This document shows positions 1-9,674 of a stretch of DNA of 64,000 nucleotides, one piece after another. The position numbers and the translations under genes were made by a program. How positions within the stretch are numbered: the first letter of the stretch is position 1; each line of letters begins with the position of its first letter. A model generated the notes under the pieces. That model did no database searches, had not been told where the DNA came from, and saw only the letters and a list, made by a program, of their open reading frames with translations. Source of the DNA: Pseudomonas fluvialis (GTDB lineage: Bacteria > Pseudomonadota > Gammaproteobacteria > Pseudomonadales > Pseudomonadaceae); the NCBI RefSeq assembly GCF_014207935.1, contig NZ_JACHLL010000002.1, forward strand, positions 739,865 through 803,864, in the 5' to 3' direction.

Positions 1-1305
1 GTTCTCGAGATAGCGGACATAGGAGCGCGGCACAGATTCCACCTGGTTGCCGTGGATGACGATCAGCGGCGGGTTGGCACCACCCAGGTGGGCGTAGCGC
101 AGCTTGATGCGACGGCCGTTGACCAGCGGCGGCTGGTGCTCCTGCACGGCGTCTTCGAGGATCTGGGTCAGACGGCTGGTCGGCCAGCGCGTGACCGCCG
201 AGGCGAAGGCGGTCTGTACCGACTTGTACAGATGACCGACGCCGGTGCCGTGCTTGGCCGAGACGAAATGGATATCGGCCCAGTCGACGAACATGAGCCG
301 GCGTTCCAGCTCGGTCTTCACGTAGTCCTTCTCGCCCTGCTCCATGCCATCCCATTTATTCAGGGCGATGACCAGCGCGCGGCCGCTTTCCAGGACGAAG
401 CCGAGTAGGTTGAGGTCGTGCTCGACCACGCCTTCGCGGGCATCCATCACGAAAATCACCACGTTGGCGTCCTGGATGGCCTGCAGGGTTTTCACCACGG
501 AGAACTTTTCCACCGCTTCGAAAATCTTGCCGCGACGACGTACGCCGGCGGTGTCGATCAGGGTGTACTTCTCGTCACCGCGTTCGAAGGGGATGTAAAT
601 GCTGTCGCGGGTAGTGCCGGCCTGGTCATAGACGATGACCCGCTCTTCACCCAGCATGCGGTTGACCAGCGTCGACTTGCCGACGTTGGGGCGACCGATA
701 ATGGCGATCTTGATGCCGTCCTTCTCGCTCGGGCCGGGAATGCGCTTGGCTTCCTGACCTTCGGCGACGACTTCCTGCTCACCCTCGGCGCCTTCCTCGG
801 CTTCGGCGTTGTCCTTGGGGAAGATACCCAGGGCCAGCTCCAGCATGTGGCTGATGCCACGGCCGTGGGCGGCGGCGATCGGCACGGCGTCGCCCAGCCC
901 CAGCGGGCTGAACTCGGCACGTGCGATATCCGGGTCGACGGTATCGACCTTGTTGGCGATAAGGAAGCAGCGCTTGTTACGCTTGCGCAGGTGCTCTGCA
1001 ATCATCTGGTCCGCGGCGGTCATACCGGCACGCGAGTCGACCATGAACAGCACGGCATCGGCTTCTTCGATGGCCTGTAGCGACTGCTCGGCCATCTTGG
1101 CGTCGATGCCCTCCTCGTCACCGGAGATACCACCAGTATCGATCACGATATAGGTGCGGCCCTGCCATTTGGCCTCGCCGTACTGACGATCACGGGTCAG
1201 CCCGGCGTATTCGGCCACGATGGCATCACGAGTTCTGGTCAGACGGTTGAAAAGGGTGGACTTGCCGACGTTGGGGCGGCCCACCAGGGCGATCACGGGA
1301 ACCAT
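1..1305 (-). CDS. der: GTPase Der (EngA), C-terminus cut by window edge
   Basis: Double-GTPase that binds the 50S subunit and is needed for ribosome maturation in the cytoplasm. The protein begins [17 protein letters not shown], so the first P-loop lies at about residues 8-16. A second G domain follows, and the cut end reads into the KH-like domain ([14 protein letters not shown] near bases 50-100). The 435 codons present compare with about 490 residues usual in Pseudomonas, so roughly 55-60 C-terminal residues are outside the window. The ATG at 1305 is the only start that keeps the P-loop close to the N-terminus. It lies 73 bases downstream of bamB with a strong hairpin between them. Confidence 0.97.
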   Translation of the reverse strand, partial: MVPVIALVGRPNVGKSTLFNRLTRTRDAIVAEYAGLTRDRQYGEAKWQGRTYIVIDTGGISGDEEGIDAKMAEQSLQAIEEADAVLFMVDSRAGMTAADQMIAEHLRKRNKRCFLIANKVDTVDPDIARAEFSPLGLGDAVPIAAAHGRGISHMLELALGIFPKDNAEAEEGAEGEQEVVAEGQEAKRIPGPSEKDGIKIAIIGRPNVGKSTLVNRMLGEERVIVYDQAGTTRDSIYIPFERGDEKYTLIDTAGVRRRGKIFEAVEKFSVVKTLQAIQDANVVIFVMDAREGVVEHDLNLLGFVLESGRALVIALNKWDGMEQGEKDYVKTELERRLMFVDWADIHFVSAKHGTGVGHLYKSVQTAFASAVTRWPTSRLTQILEDAVQEHQPPLVNGRRIKLRYAHLGGANPPLIVIHGNQVESVPRSYVRYLEN

Positions 1306-1330
1306 GTTCTCTCCGGTTCAGAAAATGCGA

Positions 1331-1362
1331 CGGCCGCTGCCAGCAAAAAGCGGCAGCGGCCG
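1331..1362 (-). terminator. 11-bp perfect stem between bamB and der
   Basis: An 11-bp GC-rich perfect inverted repeat (1331-1341 with 1352-1362) has a 10-base loop. On the minus strand it follows the bamB stop by 16 bases and is followed by a short T-run. It could be a leaky terminator or an mRNA processing or stabilising hairpin, because der is probably still cotranscribed. Confidence 0.5.
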
Positions 1363-1378
1363 GGCGGACAAGCTCAGC

Positions 1379-2518
1379 TTAGCGGATCGTGTAAGCGACC
1401 AACTCTCCGCTGTTGCCATACACATACAGCCAGTCGCCTACCACCAGCGGGCGCGCACGCACACCGGCACTGTCGACCTTCTCGCGGCCGACGAAGCGGC
1501 CGTCCACCTGACTCAGCAGGTGGATGTAACCTTCCAGATCACCGACCACCACGTAGCTGGACAGCACTTCTGGCGCGGACAGCTGGCGACGGGCCAGGGA
1601 CTCGTTGCTCCACAGTGCCGAAGCCGAACGCTCGTCGATGCTTTCTAGCGTACCGTTAGCCTGGCTGACATAGACGTTGCCATAACCCTGGGCGATGCCG
1701 GCATAGCTGGATGCCTCGCGCTGCCACAGCACGCGACCGGACTCCAGATCCAGGCCGGCCACTCGGCCCTGATAGCTCACGGCATACACGACACCGCCGG
1801 AAAGCAGCAGCGAGCCGTCAATATCGACCACGCGATCCAGTTCGGAACGGCCCTGCGGCACGGCTACGCGCTGTTCCCAGACTGGCAGGCCGCGACGGGC
1901 ATCGAGGGCTAGCACGGTACCGGTGGAAAGGCCGGCCACCACCAGACGGTTGGTGACGATCGGCGTGCTGGTGCCGCGCAGGGTCAGTACGGCCGGGGTG
2001 TTTTCGTAGATCCAGCGCTGCGAGCCGGTAGCGGCGTCGAAGGCGATCAGGCGGTCGTCCTGGGTCTGCACCACCACCACATCACCATTGGTCTGCGGCG
2101 CTGACAGCACCTCGCTGGTGACCTGGGCGCGCCATTGTTCCTCGCCGCTGCCGGCATTGAGGGCAATCACCTGGCCCTTGAGGGTGCCGACCACGACCAG
2201 ACCTGCACCGGCGCCGATGGCACCGGAAACCGGCAGTTCCAGATCCTGTTCCCACAGCACATCGCCACTGGTGCGCTCGATGGCCTTGACCACACCAGTG
2301 ACATCGGCGGCGAACAGCGTTTCGCCATCGACGGCCGGCACCAGCATGTTGAAGGTTTCGCCCTGGCCTTCGCCGATGTTGCGGCTCCACTGCTCGTCGA
2401 GACGAACCTCTTCCTCGAAGTCGGTCAGTTCGGCGGGTTCCTGCTCTTTATCGCTATCGCTGCTGCAGCCTACGACCAGCAAGGCCATGGCCAACAGTGC
2501 GGCATTCTTCCAAACCAT
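1379..2518 (-). CDS. bamB: Outer membrane assembly lipoprotein BamB
   Basis: Lipoprotein partner of BamA in the beta-barrel assembly machine on the inner face of the outer membrane. The ATG at 2518 gives a short signal peptide with lipobox VVGC, so Cys18 would be the lipidated residue. The remainder shows repeated WD/PQQ-type blades, with recurring patterns such as ALDARRGLPVWEQ and GLDLESGRVLWQ, forming the expected eight-bladed propeller. Length is 379 residues, usual for the family. An in-frame upstream GTG-type start would add ten residues before the signal peptide and is unlikely. The stop of yfgM is only 4 bases upstream. Confidence 0.96.
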   Translation of the reverse strand: MVWKNAALLAMALLVVGCSSDSDKEQEPAELTDFEEEVRLDEQWSRNIGEGQGETFNMLVPAVDGETLFAADVTGVVKAIERTSGDVLWEQDLELPVSGAIGAGAGLVVVGTLKGQVIALNAGSGEEQWRAQVTSEVLSAPQTNGDVVVVQTQDDRLIAFDAATGSQRWIYENTPAVLTLRGTSTPIVTNRLVVAGLSTGTVLALDARRGLPVWEQRVAVPQGRSELDRVVDIDGSLLLSGGVVYAVSYQGRVAGLDLESGRVLWQREASSYAGIAQGYGNVYVSQANGTLESIDERSASALWSNESLARRQLSAPEVLSSYVVVGDLEGYIHLLSQVDGRFVGREKVDSAGVRARPLVVGDWLYVYGNSGELVAYTIR

Positions 2519-2522
2519 CACG

Positions 2523-3167
2523 TCAGGCTTCTCCCTTGGCCAGGTCATCCAGCTTCATCTGCAAACCGCCGACAGCAGCATCCTCGGCCAGCGCGGCCTT
2601 GGCTTTCTCGTAGGCGGCACGCGCCTCGTCGGCCTTGCCCAGCTGAACCAGCAGATCACCCTTGAGTTCTTCGCGGCTGGCCAGGTACACCTGATCGGCA
2701 TCACCTTCCAGCAGTTTCAAACCTTCTTCCAGCTTGCCCTGGGCGGCCAGCACGCGGGCCAGACGCTGACGCGCCAGCTCGGCCAGATTGGCATCGACCG
2801 GTTTGTCCAGCACGGCCTTGAGCTCGGCCGCGGCGTCATCCAGCTTGCCCGCTTCGACGGCCACCTTGGCGACGAACAGACTGCCGTACTGTGCGTAATG
2901 GGTACCGGCATACTCGCTCTTGAGTTTTTCAGCCAGCTCGCTGACCTTGGCCGGATCGACCTCCCCGGTCTGCGGCAGGCTGCTTTCCAGCAGCTGCTGG
3001 TACAGCGCCGAGGCGCCCTGAGCCTGACCGGCCTGATAGTTCTGCCAGCCCTGCCAGCCGATCACCACGGCCAGTGCCAAGACGCCGCCAGTCAGCAGGG
3101 GCTTGCCGTTGCGCTGCCACCAGTCCTTGATCTGCGCAATCTGTTCTTCTTCGGTCTGCATGCTCAC
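2523..3167 (-). CDS. yfgM: YfgM-family inner membrane TPR protein
   Basis: YfgM in E. coli is an inner-membrane protein with a periplasmic tetratricopeptide domain that works with PpiD at the SecYEG translocon. Here residues 1-22 are cytoplasmic (including QIKDWWQRNGKPLL), one membrane segment covers about 23-42, and the rest is TPR-like helical repeat. The chosen GTG start at 3167 has AGGGG about 8 bases upstream. An ATG two codons later (3161) is possible but sits farther from that site. Length 214 residues. It lies between hisS and bamB as in many gammaproteobacteria, consistent with a role in envelope protein biogenesis. Confidence 0.92.
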   Translation of the reverse strand: MSMQTEEEQIAQIKDWWQRNGKPLLTGGVLALAVVIGWQGWQNYQAGQAQGASALYQQLLESSLPQTGEVDPAKVSELAEKLKSEYAGTHYAQYGSLFVAKVAVEAGKLDDAAAELKAVLDKPVDANLAELARQRLARVLAAQGKLEEGLKLLEGDADQVYLASREELKGDLLVQLGKADEARAAYEKAKAALAEDAAVGGLQMKLDDLAKGEA

Positions 3168-3191
3168 CCAGGATTCCCCTTCGCTAAATGC

Positions 3192-4481
3192 TTACGCCTG
3201 CTGCAGGCAGGCACCCAGACGCTCAACGAGAGCGTCCCAGGCAATGGTCTGTTGTTCACTGTCATCGCGCAGCGGCTTGCACCCTACCACGCGGGCGGCC
3301 AGCTCGTCCTCGCCCAGGATCAGGGCAAAGCGGGCACCGCTCTTGTCAGCCTTCTTGAACTGGCTCTTGAAGCTGCCGGCGCCGCTGTTAACCAGCAGGC
3401 GCAGACCAGGCAGTGCATCACGCAGCTGCTCGGCCAGAGTCAGGCCGGCCAGCTCGGCGGCTTCGCCGAAGGCACAGAGATACAGGTCGGCAGGACGATG
3501 CAGCTCTTCCGGCACCAACTGCAGGGTCTCCAGCAGCAGAACCAGGCGCTCGACGCCCATGGCAAAACCGACTCCCGGAGTCGGCTTGCCGCCGAACTGG
3601 GTGATCAGGCCGTCATAACGACCACCGGCACACACGGTGCCCTGGGCACCCAGCTTGTCGGTGACCCACTCGAACACGGTGCGACCGTAGTAATCCAGGC
3701 CGCGCACCAATTTCGGGTTGATCTCGTAACGAATGCCGACCGCATCCAGACGCGCCTTCAGACCCTCGAAATGCACGCGGGACTCGTCATCCAGATAGTC
3801 GTGCAGGGTCGGCGCGCCCACCAGCAGGGCCTGAGTCTGGGCATTTTTGCTGTCGAGGATGCGCAACGGGTTGGTGGTCAGGCGACGCTGACTATCCTCG
3901 TCGAGCTGCTCGAAGCGCTCCTTGAGGTAGGCCACCAGCGCATCACGGTAGTTGGCTCGGGCCTCGCTGGACCCCAGGCTGTTGAGCTGCAGGGTTACCG
4001 CATCGCTCAGACCCAGCTGTTTCCAAAGGCGCGCCGTGAGCACGATCAGCTCGGCATCGATATCAGGCCCTGGCAGGTTGAAGACTTCGATACCGATCTG
4101 ATGAAACTGACGATAACGGCCTTTCTGCGGCTTCTCGTAGCGGAACATCGGACCGGCGTACCACAGTTTCTGCACCTGACCACCGCCAGTGAGGCCGTGC
4201 TCCAGTACCGCGCGGACGCAACCGGCCGTCCCTTCGGGACGCAGGGTCAGCGACTCCTCGTTGCGGTCGAGGAAGGTGTACATCTCCTTGTCGACCACAT
4301 CGGTGCCCTCACCGATGCCACGGGCAAACAGCTCGGTGAATTCGAGGATCGGCAGGCGGATTTCCTTGTAGCCATAGCCGTCCAGCAGCTCGGCCAGAGT
4401 GCTCTCCAGGTAACGCCAGGCTGGCGTCTGCTCCGGGAGGATATCGTTCATGCCACGAATGGCTTGCAGGGACTTGCTCAC
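3192..4481 (-). CDS. hisS: Histidyl-tRNA synthetase
   Basis: Class II aminoacyl-tRNA synthetase charging tRNA-His in the cytoplasm. The class II motif 2 region is clear at residues 81-85 (RPEGT) and 112-128 ([17 protein letters not shown]). The histidine-specific signature [11 protein letters not shown] lies at 258-268, and motif 3 ([11 protein letters not shown]) at 303-313. The C-terminal 100 residues form the anticodon-binding domain. At 429 residues it is full length. It is 15 bases downstream of ispG and 24 bases upstream of yfgM, so it is in the same operon. Confidence 0.98.
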   Translation of the reverse strand: MSKSLQAIRGMNDILPEQTPAWRYLESTLAELLDGYGYKEIRLPILEFTELFARGIGEGTDVVDKEMYTFLDRNEESLTLRPEGTAGCVRAVLEHGLTGGGQVQKLWYAGPMFRYEKPQKGRYRQFHQIGIEVFNLPGPDIDAELIVLTARLWKQLGLSDAVTLQLNSLGSSEARANYRDALVAYLKERFEQLDEDSQRRLTTNPLRILDSKNAQTQALLVGAPTLHDYLDDESRVHFEGLKARLDAVGIRYEINPKLVRGLDYYGRTVFEWVTDKLGAQGTVCAGGRYDGLITQFGGKPTPGVGFAMGVERLVLLLETLQLVPEELHRPADLYLCAFGEAAELAGLTLAEQLRDALPGLRLLVNSGAGSFKSQFKKADKSGARFALILGEDELAARVVGCKPLRDDSEQQTIAWDALVERLGACLQQA

Positions 4482-4496
4482 AGAAATTCCTAATAC

Positions 4497-5609
4497 TTAG
4501 CCGCGGGCGATTAGCGCCGCGTCGGCCTCGGCCTTTTCGGCCGCCTTGCGACGGATGAGCTTTTCCAGCTCGTCCACCAGGTTGTCGTTGCTCAGCTTGC
4601 TGGCCGGGGCACCATCGATATAGACCAGATTGTTCGGCGTACCGCCGGTCAGGCCGATATGGGCTTCCTTGGCTTCGCCTGGGCCATTCACCACGCAGCC
4701 AATCACGGCAACGTCCAGCGGTACCAGCAAGTCTTCGACGCGCTGTTCCAGCTCGTTCATGGTCTTGACCACATCGAAGTTCTGCCGCGAGCAGCTCGGG
4801 CAGGCGATGAAGTTGATACCGCGCGAGCGCAGGCGCAGGGACTTGAGAATGTCGAAACCGACCTTGATCTCTTCCACCGGATCGGCGGCCAGGGACACAC
4901 GGATGGTGTCGCCGATGCCATCAGCCAGCAACATGCCAAGGCCGACCGCGGATTTCACGGTACCGGAGCGCAGACCACCAGCCTCGGTAATGCCCAGATG
5001 CAGTGGCTGCTCGATCTGAGTAGCGAGCAGGCGGTAGGCCTCGACGGCCATGAACACGTCGGAAGCCTTCACGCTGACCTTGAAGTCGGGGAAGTTCAGG
5101 CGATCCAGGTGCTCGACATGGCGCAACGCCGATTCGACCAGCGCCTGGGGCGTTGGCTCGCCGTATTTCTTCTGCAGGTCCTTTTCCAGGGAGCCGGCAT
5201 TGACACCGATACGGATCGGAATGCCCTTGTCGCGCGCAGCTTCAACCACGGCCCGCACGCGGTCCTCGCGCCCGATATTGCCCGGATTGATACGCAGACA
5301 GTCGACACCCAACTCAGCCACGCGCAGGGCGATCTGGTAGTCGAAATGGATATCGGCCACCAGCGGCACCCGCACCTGCTGCTTGATCCTGCCGAAGGCC
5401 TCGGCGGCATCCATATCAGGTACGGACACACGGACGATATCGGCACCGGCATCTTCCAGTCGGCGGATCTGCGCCACGGTGGCGGCAACATCACAGGTAT
5501 CGGTGTTGGTCATGCTCTGCACCGAAATCGGTGCATCGCCACCTACGGCCACCGAGCCTACCCAGATTTTGCGGGAGACACGGCGTTTGATCGGAGATTC
5601 ACAATGCAT
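4497..5609 (-). CDS. ispG: 4-hydroxy-3-methylbut-2-enyl diphosphate synthase (flavodoxin)
   Basis: Penultimate enzyme of the non-mevalonate (MEP) isoprenoid pathway, reducing methylerythritol cyclodiphosphate to HMBPP with a 4Fe-4S cluster. Residues 1-250 form the TIM-barrel part. The C-terminal cluster domain carries Cys270, Cys273 and Cys305 and Glu312 (CPSC and GCVVNGPGE), the same positions as the ligands known in the E. coli enzyme. Full length at 370 residues. The dependence on an Fe-S cluster fits the isc operon just upstream on the same strand, although that proximity may be incidental. It follows rodZ by 9 bases. Confidence 0.98.
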   Translation of the reverse strand: MHCESPIKRRVSRKIWVGSVAVGGDAPISVQSMTNTDTCDVAATVAQIRRLEDAGADIVRVSVPDMDAAEAFGRIKQQVRVPLVADIHFDYQIALRVAELGVDCLRINPGNIGREDRVRAVVEAARDKGIPIRIGVNAGSLEKDLQKKYGEPTPQALVESALRHVEHLDRLNFPDFKVSVKASDVFMAVEAYRLLATQIEQPLHLGITEAGGLRSGTVKSAVGLGMLLADGIGDTIRVSLAADPVEEIKVGFDILKSLRLRSRGINFIACPSCSRQNFDVVKTMNELEQRVEDLLVPLDVAVIGCVVNGPGEAKEAHIGLTGGTPNNLVYIDGAPASKLSNDNLVDELEKLIRRKAAEKAEADAALIARG

Positions 5610-5618
5610 GGCTTGGCT

Positions 5619-6650
5619 CTATTGCCCCAGCTTCATACGGGCGGTTTCGCCACTGGTGAAAGGCGCGACATCGACCGGCTGGCCATTTAGGCTGACCTGG
5701 GCGCCGCGGGCATAGCCCAGGCGCAGCTCGAACGGTGGTTTGCCGGCCAGTTCAAGGGTGTCGCCTTTGCGCTTGAGCGCACTGAACAGCACCTTGCCGT
5801 CGGCATCGGTCAGTTGGGTCCAGCAATCGGCGCTGAACTGCACCTGTACCAGCGCCTGACCAGCAGGAACTGCCTGCACTACCGGGGGCTGAGTTGCCAG
5901 AGGGGCTGCCGCCACGGGAGCGGCTGGAGCAGAATCTGGGACAACAGGGGCGGCTGCCGGTGGTACCGCAGCAGCCGGAGTGGCCGCTGCAGGAGTAACC
6001 GGGACAGCGGGTACAGATGCAGCAGAAGCAAGCGGCGCTGTTATTTCGCCAGCTGCTACAGCCGGACTAGCCGGCGCGCTCAATTCGGCAGCGGCTGGAA
6101 CCGGCTCAACCTCAGCGGGTTTGTTCGCCTCCGCCACCGCCTGGTCTTCCGGCTCGTCGAGCAGGTGAATCTGCGTGGTGCCATCGGCCGATTCGACTTC
6201 CACATGCTCGATACCGATTTCACTGACGGCCTTTTCCGCGGCCTTTTCCGGCCAGACCAGATAGGTCAGCAACGCACCACCCGCCAGCACGGCCACACTG
6301 AGCATGCGCATGAGGTTCTGCGAAACCCGCACAGGCTCTTCGAGACGCCCGAGGGTGCGCACTTCACTCCCTGTGGCATCCGTGCCCGTATAGCGATCGA
6401 AGGCTGTGACCAGTTGTTCCTGATCCAGCCCCAGCAGCTTGGCGTAGGCACGCACATAGCCACGGGCAAAGGTATGACCGTTGAGTTTGTCGAAGGCTCC
6501 AGCCTCGACATTGCGCAGCATCGACTCACTCATGTTCAGTGAGCGAGCCGCATCCGCTACTTCCATGCCCTTGGCCTCACGCGCCATGCGCAAGGTTTGC
6601 CCAGGGTTGATCTGTACCGCCGCAAGCACATCCGAAGGCGACGCGTTCAT
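5619..6650 (-). CDS. rodZ: Cytoskeletal cell-shape protein RodZ
   Basis: Membrane protein linking the MreB cytoskeleton to the peptidoglycan elongation machinery. Residues 16-83 form an Xre-type helix-turn-helix domain (GQTLRMAREAKGMEVADAAR), and one membrane segment covers about 114-133. Residues 160-265 are a low-complexity Pro/Ala/Val linker in the periplasm. The last about 75 residues form the conserved beta-rich RodZ C-terminal domain (DUF4115). Length 343. The start overlaps the end of pilF by one base. The same pilF-rodZ-ispG order occurs in other pseudomonads. Confidence 0.95.
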   Translation of the reverse strand: MNASPSDVLAAVQINPGQTLRMAREAKGMEVADAARSLNMSESMLRNVEAGAFDKLNGHTFARGYVRAYAKLLGLDQEQLVTAFDRYTGTDATGSEVRTLGRLEEPVRVSQNLMRMLSVAVLAGGALLTYLVWPEKAAEKAVSEIGIEHVEVESADGTTQIHLLDEPEDQAVAEANKPAEVEPVPAAAELSAPASPAVAAGEITAPLASAASVPAVPVTPAAATPAAAVPPAAAPVVPDSAPAAPVAAAPLATQPPVVQAVPAGQALVQVQFSADCWTQLTDADGKVLFSALKRKGDTLELAGKPPFELRLGYARGAQVSLNGQPVDVAPFTSGETARMKLGQ

Positions 6651-7414
6651 TACTGCTCCGACTGATATTGCCGATATTCGGGTGAGCCGGGATACAGGCG
6701 TTTGAGCTGCAAGCCGTAGCTGGCCGCGGTATCCCGATCATCAAAGATGTTGGCCAGACGAATGCCCAGCAGCAAGCCGCGGGCATCCTGTTCTTTGACC
6801 ATTTTGCTATAGCGCTGGTAATAGTCCCGCGCTGGGACATACATTTTTTCGTCGAAGGCTATCTGCGCCAGCTCGAATAGTACCTCTGGCTGGTTTCGGC
6901 TCAAACGCAACGATTTCTCGAAGTGCTGCTTGGCTAACTGAGGCTTATTCAGCTTTTGCGCTGTTCGCCCGAGATTTCCGAAAACTTTGGCCCGCTCTGG
7001 GTACATGTTGTCGCCGGCGGCAGCAGAATAGGCCTCGTAGGCATCCTGGTAGCGCCCCTGTTCAAACAGGAAGCTGCCATAGTTGTTGCGTATGCGCGAA
7101 TCGCCATCGCTGTTGGACAGGGCTTTCTTGTACTCCTGTTCAGCCAGCTCCGGCTCCATTTCAATCTGGAACGCAACCGCCAGAGCCGCATGGGCATTGG
7201 CGTTTGAAGGGTCAAGCTCCAGGGCTTTCTGCAAAGGCCGCTTGGCGCGGCTGGCATCCCCGCTTTGCAGATAGCCGATGCCCAGCTGGATATAGGCGTC
7301 CCGTGCGGCATCCCGACCTTCATCACTTTTCAACGGATCAGGCTTGCCACCCTCAGTCACGCAGGCGGTCAACAACGAAAAGAGCAGAGCAGCGAGCGCA
7401 GCACGCACAATCAT
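6650..7414 (-). CDS. pilF: Type IV pilus biogenesis lipoprotein PilF (PilW)
   Basis: Outer-membrane pilotin that helps the PilQ secretin insert and multimerise during type IV pilus assembly. The signal peptide ends in the lipobox LTAC, with Cys18 lipidated. Mature residues 40-250 are six or so tetratricopeptide repeats, for example AYIQLGIGYLQSGDASRAKR and AHAALAVAFQIEMEPELAEQ. Length 254 is normal. It is 10 bases downstream of rlmN and shares one base with rodZ. Some authors call it PilW in other genera; the TPR lipoprotein assignment is firm. Confidence 0.94.
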   Translation of the reverse strand: MIVRAALAALLFSLLTACVTEGGKPDPLKSDEGRDAARDAYIQLGIGYLQSGDASRAKRPLQKALELDPSNANAHAALAVAFQIEMEPELAEQEYKKALSNSDGDSRIRNNYGSFLFEQGRYQDAYEAYSAAAGDNMYPERAKVFGNLGRTAQKLNKPQLAKQHFEKSLRLSRNQPEVLFELAQIAFDEKMYVPARDYYQRYSKMVKEQDARGLLLGIRLANIFDDRDTAASYGLQLKRLYPGSPEYRQYQSEQ

Positions 7415-7424
7415 GGAATTCCCC

Positions 7425-8570
7425 TCAGCTTTGGCTTGCGGCTGGCTTGGCAGGTGCCTCGCCAGTCAGATCACGCACAGCAATGTAGCGTTCACTCCGA
7501 CGGGTGCGATCCATGACCTGGCCAACCAGTTGGCCGCAGGCGGCATCGATATCTTCACCACGCGTGGTGCGTACCGTTACGTTATAGCCAGCCTTGTGTA
7601 ACAGGTCCTGGAAACGGCGGATGGCATTATTGCTCGGCCGCTCGTAACCGGAGTGCGGGAAGGGATTAAACGGAATCAGATTGATCTTGCAAGGAGTATC
7701 TTTGAGAAGTGCGGCCATCTGCGCAGCATGCTCAGGCTGGTCATTGACATCCTTGAGCAGGGTGTACTCGACCGTCAGCACGCGCTTCTCTCCCAGGCGG
7801 GAGATATAGCTGTTGCAGGCCGGCAGCAGCACTTCCAGCGGATACTTCTTGTTGATCGGCACCAGCACATCGCGCAAGGCGTTGTTCGGCGCATGCAGGG
7901 AGATGGCCAGCGATACGTCGATCACCTTGGCCAGCTCCTCGATCATCGGCACCACGCCCGAGGTCGACAGCGTGACCTTGCGTTTGGAGATGCCATAGCC
8001 GAGGTCGTCCATCATGATGCTCATGGCGGCGACCACATTGTCGAAGTTCAGCAGCGGCTCGCCCATGCCCATCATCACCACGTTGGTGATGGCACGGTCG
8101 ATTTTGGCCGGCACGGTGCCGAACGACTTGTTGGCAATCCACACCTGACCGATCACTTCGGCAGCGGTGAGATTGCTGTTGAATCCTTGTTTGCCCGTGG
8201 AGCAGAAGCTGCAATCCAGGGCACAGCCGGCTTGCGAGGACACGCACAGGGTGCCACGCCCGCCTTGCGGGATATACACGGTCTCGACGCAGCTGCCGGA
8301 GGCCACGCGCACCACCCACTTGCGGGTGCCGTCGCTGGAAATATCCTGGCTGACAATCTCGGGACCGCGAATCTCGGCAGAGGCCTTGAGCTTTTCGCGC
8401 AAGGCCTTGCCGATATTGCTCATGGCATCGAAATCATCGACGCCAAAGTGGTGAATCCACTTCATGACCTGACCCGCACGGAAGCGCTTTTCCCCGATAG
8501 TCTCGAAGAACTGCTCCAGTTGCGGCTGGGTCAGGCCCAGCAGATTGGTCTTGGTAGTCATGACGGTCAT
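7425..8570 (-). CDS. rlmN: Dual-specificity 23S rRNA/tRNA adenine-C2 methyltransferase RlmN
   Basis: Radical-SAM enzyme that methylates C2 of A2503 in 23S rRNA and of A37 in several tRNAs. The radical-SAM CxxxCxxC motif is at Cys116, Cys120 and Cys123 (CALDCSFC), and the mechanistic C-terminal cysteine is Cys345 (DIDAACGQL). GEPLLNF is also present. Length is 381 residues. The ATG at 8570 has a GAGG site 8 bases upstream. An internal ATG three codons in is less well placed. The terminal extension after residue 365 (Ala/Pro-rich) is typical of Pseudomonas versions. Confidence 0.97.
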   Translation of the reverse strand: MTVMTTKTNLLGLTQPQLEQFFETIGEKRFRAGQVMKWIHHFGVDDFDAMSNIGKALREKLKASAEIRGPEIVSQDISSDGTRKWVVRVASGSCVETVYIPQGGRGTLCVSSQAGCALDCSFCSTGKQGFNSNLTAAEVIGQVWIANKSFGTVPAKIDRAITNVVMMGMGEPLLNFDNVVAAMSIMMDDLGYGISKRKVTLSTSGVVPMIEELAKVIDVSLAISLHAPNNALRDVLVPINKKYPLEVLLPACNSYISRLGEKRVLTVEYTLLKDVNDQPEHAAQMAALLKDTPCKINLIPFNPFPHSGYERPSNNAIRRFQDLLHKAGYNVTVRTTRGEDIDAACGQLVGQVMDRTRRSERYIAVRDLTGEAPAKPAASQS

Positions 8571-8594
8571 GGATTCACCCTCGCGCGTTCACTA

Positions 8595-9026
8595 TTAGCG
8601 AATGCGAGCGCACACCTCGGTGACGGCAAAGAAGTAGGCGATCTCGCGAGCAGCGGAAGCTTCGGAGTCGGAACCGTGAACGGCGTTCTCGTCGATGGAA
8701 ACGGCGAAATCGGCGCGAATGGTGCCGGCAGCAGCTTCTTTCGGGTTGGTGGCGCCCATCAGCTCACGGTTCTTCAGAACGGCGTCTTCACCTTCCAGGA
8801 CCTGAACGATGACCGGACCGGAAGTCATGAAAGCAACCAGATCCTTGAAGAAGCCGCGCTCGCTGTGCTCAGCGTAGAAGCCGGCAGCTTCGCGCTCGGA
8901 CAGCTGAACCATCTTGGAGGCGACGACGCGCAGGCCGGCTTTTTCAAAGCGGGTAGTGATCTCGCCAATTACGTTCTTGGCGACGGCATCGGGCTTGATG
9001 ATGGAGAAAGTGCGTTGCAGGGACAT
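8595..9026 (-). CDS. ndk: Nucleoside diphosphate kinase
   Basis: Transfers the gamma-phosphate from ATP to other nucleoside diphosphates through a phosphohistidine. The active-site histidine is His117 in the signature NAVHGSDS, and the N-terminal IIKPDAV motif is intact. Length 143 residues is standard. A GGAG site lies 7 bases before the ATG. It begins after the terminator-like hairpin that closes the isc operon, and a TATAAT hexamer lies in that hairpin's loop, so it may have its own promoter. Confidence 0.98.
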   Translation of the reverse strand: MSLQRTFSIIKPDAVAKNVIGEITTRFEKAGLRVVASKMVQLSEREAAGFYAEHSERGFFKDLVAFMTSGPVIVQVLEGEDAVLKNRELMGATNPKEAAAGTIRADFAVSIDENAVHGSDSEASAAREIAYFFAVTEVCARIR

Positions 9027-9064
9027 GGATAGCTCCAGAGAGATGTAGATAAAGCAGAAAATAA

Positions 9065-9087
9065 AACCCGCGAATTATACGCGGGTT
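9065..9087 (-). terminator. Terminator of the isc operon with an embedded TATAAT
   Basis: An 8-bp stem (9065-9072 with 9080-9087) has a 7-base loop and is followed on the minus strand by TTTTATTTT, a good intrinsic terminator after iscX. The loop reads TATAATT on the minus strand (9074-9079), a perfect -10 hexamer pointing towards ndk. No clear -35 box is found 16-18 bases before it, so the promoter role is only suggested. Confidence 0.7.
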
Positions 9088-9117
9088 GGGCAAAAATGCG
9101 TAGCAGCAGGACGGACG

Positions 9118-9318
9118 TCAGTCCAGCTCCTCGATCCAGGCCGCCTGGATAGCCTCCAGAACTTTCTCGCCACCCCGCCCCTGCTCATCGGCGAAGTCCG
9201 GCAGTTCCAGCACCCAGCGATGCAGATCGACGAAGTTGACGTAACGCGGATCGACTTCAGGTTTGCGCTCAGCAAGCTCGATGGCGATATCCAGTACATC
9301 GGTCCATTTCAGGCTCAT
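9118..9318 (-). CDS. iscX: Fe-S assembly protein IscX
   Basis: Small acidic protein (66 residues) that binds IscS and iron and modulates cluster assembly. The sequence starts MSLKWTDVLDIAIELAE and contains the conserved helical core DPRYVNFVDLHRWVLELPDF. It is the last gene of the isc cluster, 14 bases after fdx, and is followed by an intrinsic terminator. Confidence 0.95.
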   Translation of the reverse strand: MSLKWTDVLDIAIELAERKPEVDPRYVNFVDLHRWVLELPDFADEQGRGGEKVLEAIQAAWIEELD

Positions 9319-9332
9319 GTCAGCTCCTTGAA

Positions 9333-9674
9333 TCAGTGCGGCGCTTCAGCGGCATGGTTAAGCGAGTATTTCGGGATTTCGACGGTCAGATCTTCCGTCC
9401 CGACTATCGCCTGACAGGCCAGACGCGACTGCGCCTCCAGCCCCCAGGCCCGATCGAGGAAGTCCTCCTCTAGCTCATCCGCCTCTTCCAGCGACTCGAA
9501 ACCCTCGCGAATAATGCAGTGGCAGGTCGTGCAGGCGCAGACGCCACCACAGGCATTTTCCATCTCGATGTGGTTCGCGTGGGCCAGCTCGAGAATGGAA
9601 ACTCCGGGCTCAGCCTCGACAACCATGCCTTCCGGGCAGAATCGCTCGTGCGGCAGAAAAATGACCTGTGGCAT
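9333..9674 (-). CDS. fdx: ISC-type 2Fe-2S ferredoxin
   Basis: Electron donor to the IscS/IscU assembly reaction. It is an adrenodoxin-type 2Fe-2S ferredoxin with ligands Cys42, Cys48, Cys51 and Cys87 (ACGGVCACTTC and RLACQ). The additional cysteines at 46 and 53 are the usual non-ligand ones. Length 113 residues. Its ATG overlaps the hscA stop codon by one base (TGATG on the minus strand), indicating translational coupling. Confidence 0.97.
   Translation of the reverse strand: MPQVIFLPHERFCPEGMVVEAEPGVSILELAHANHIEMENACGGVCACTTCHCIIREGFESLEEADELEEDFLDRAWGLEAQSRLACQAIVGTEDLTVEIPKYSLNHAAEAPH

Noticed and set aside
2088..4493. Very long open frame (801 codons) on the plus strand opposite yfgM and hisS
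   Set aside because: It is a mirror of GC-rich codon usage in well-identified genes; composition is His/Gln/Leu-rich, without a ribosome site or family resemblance.
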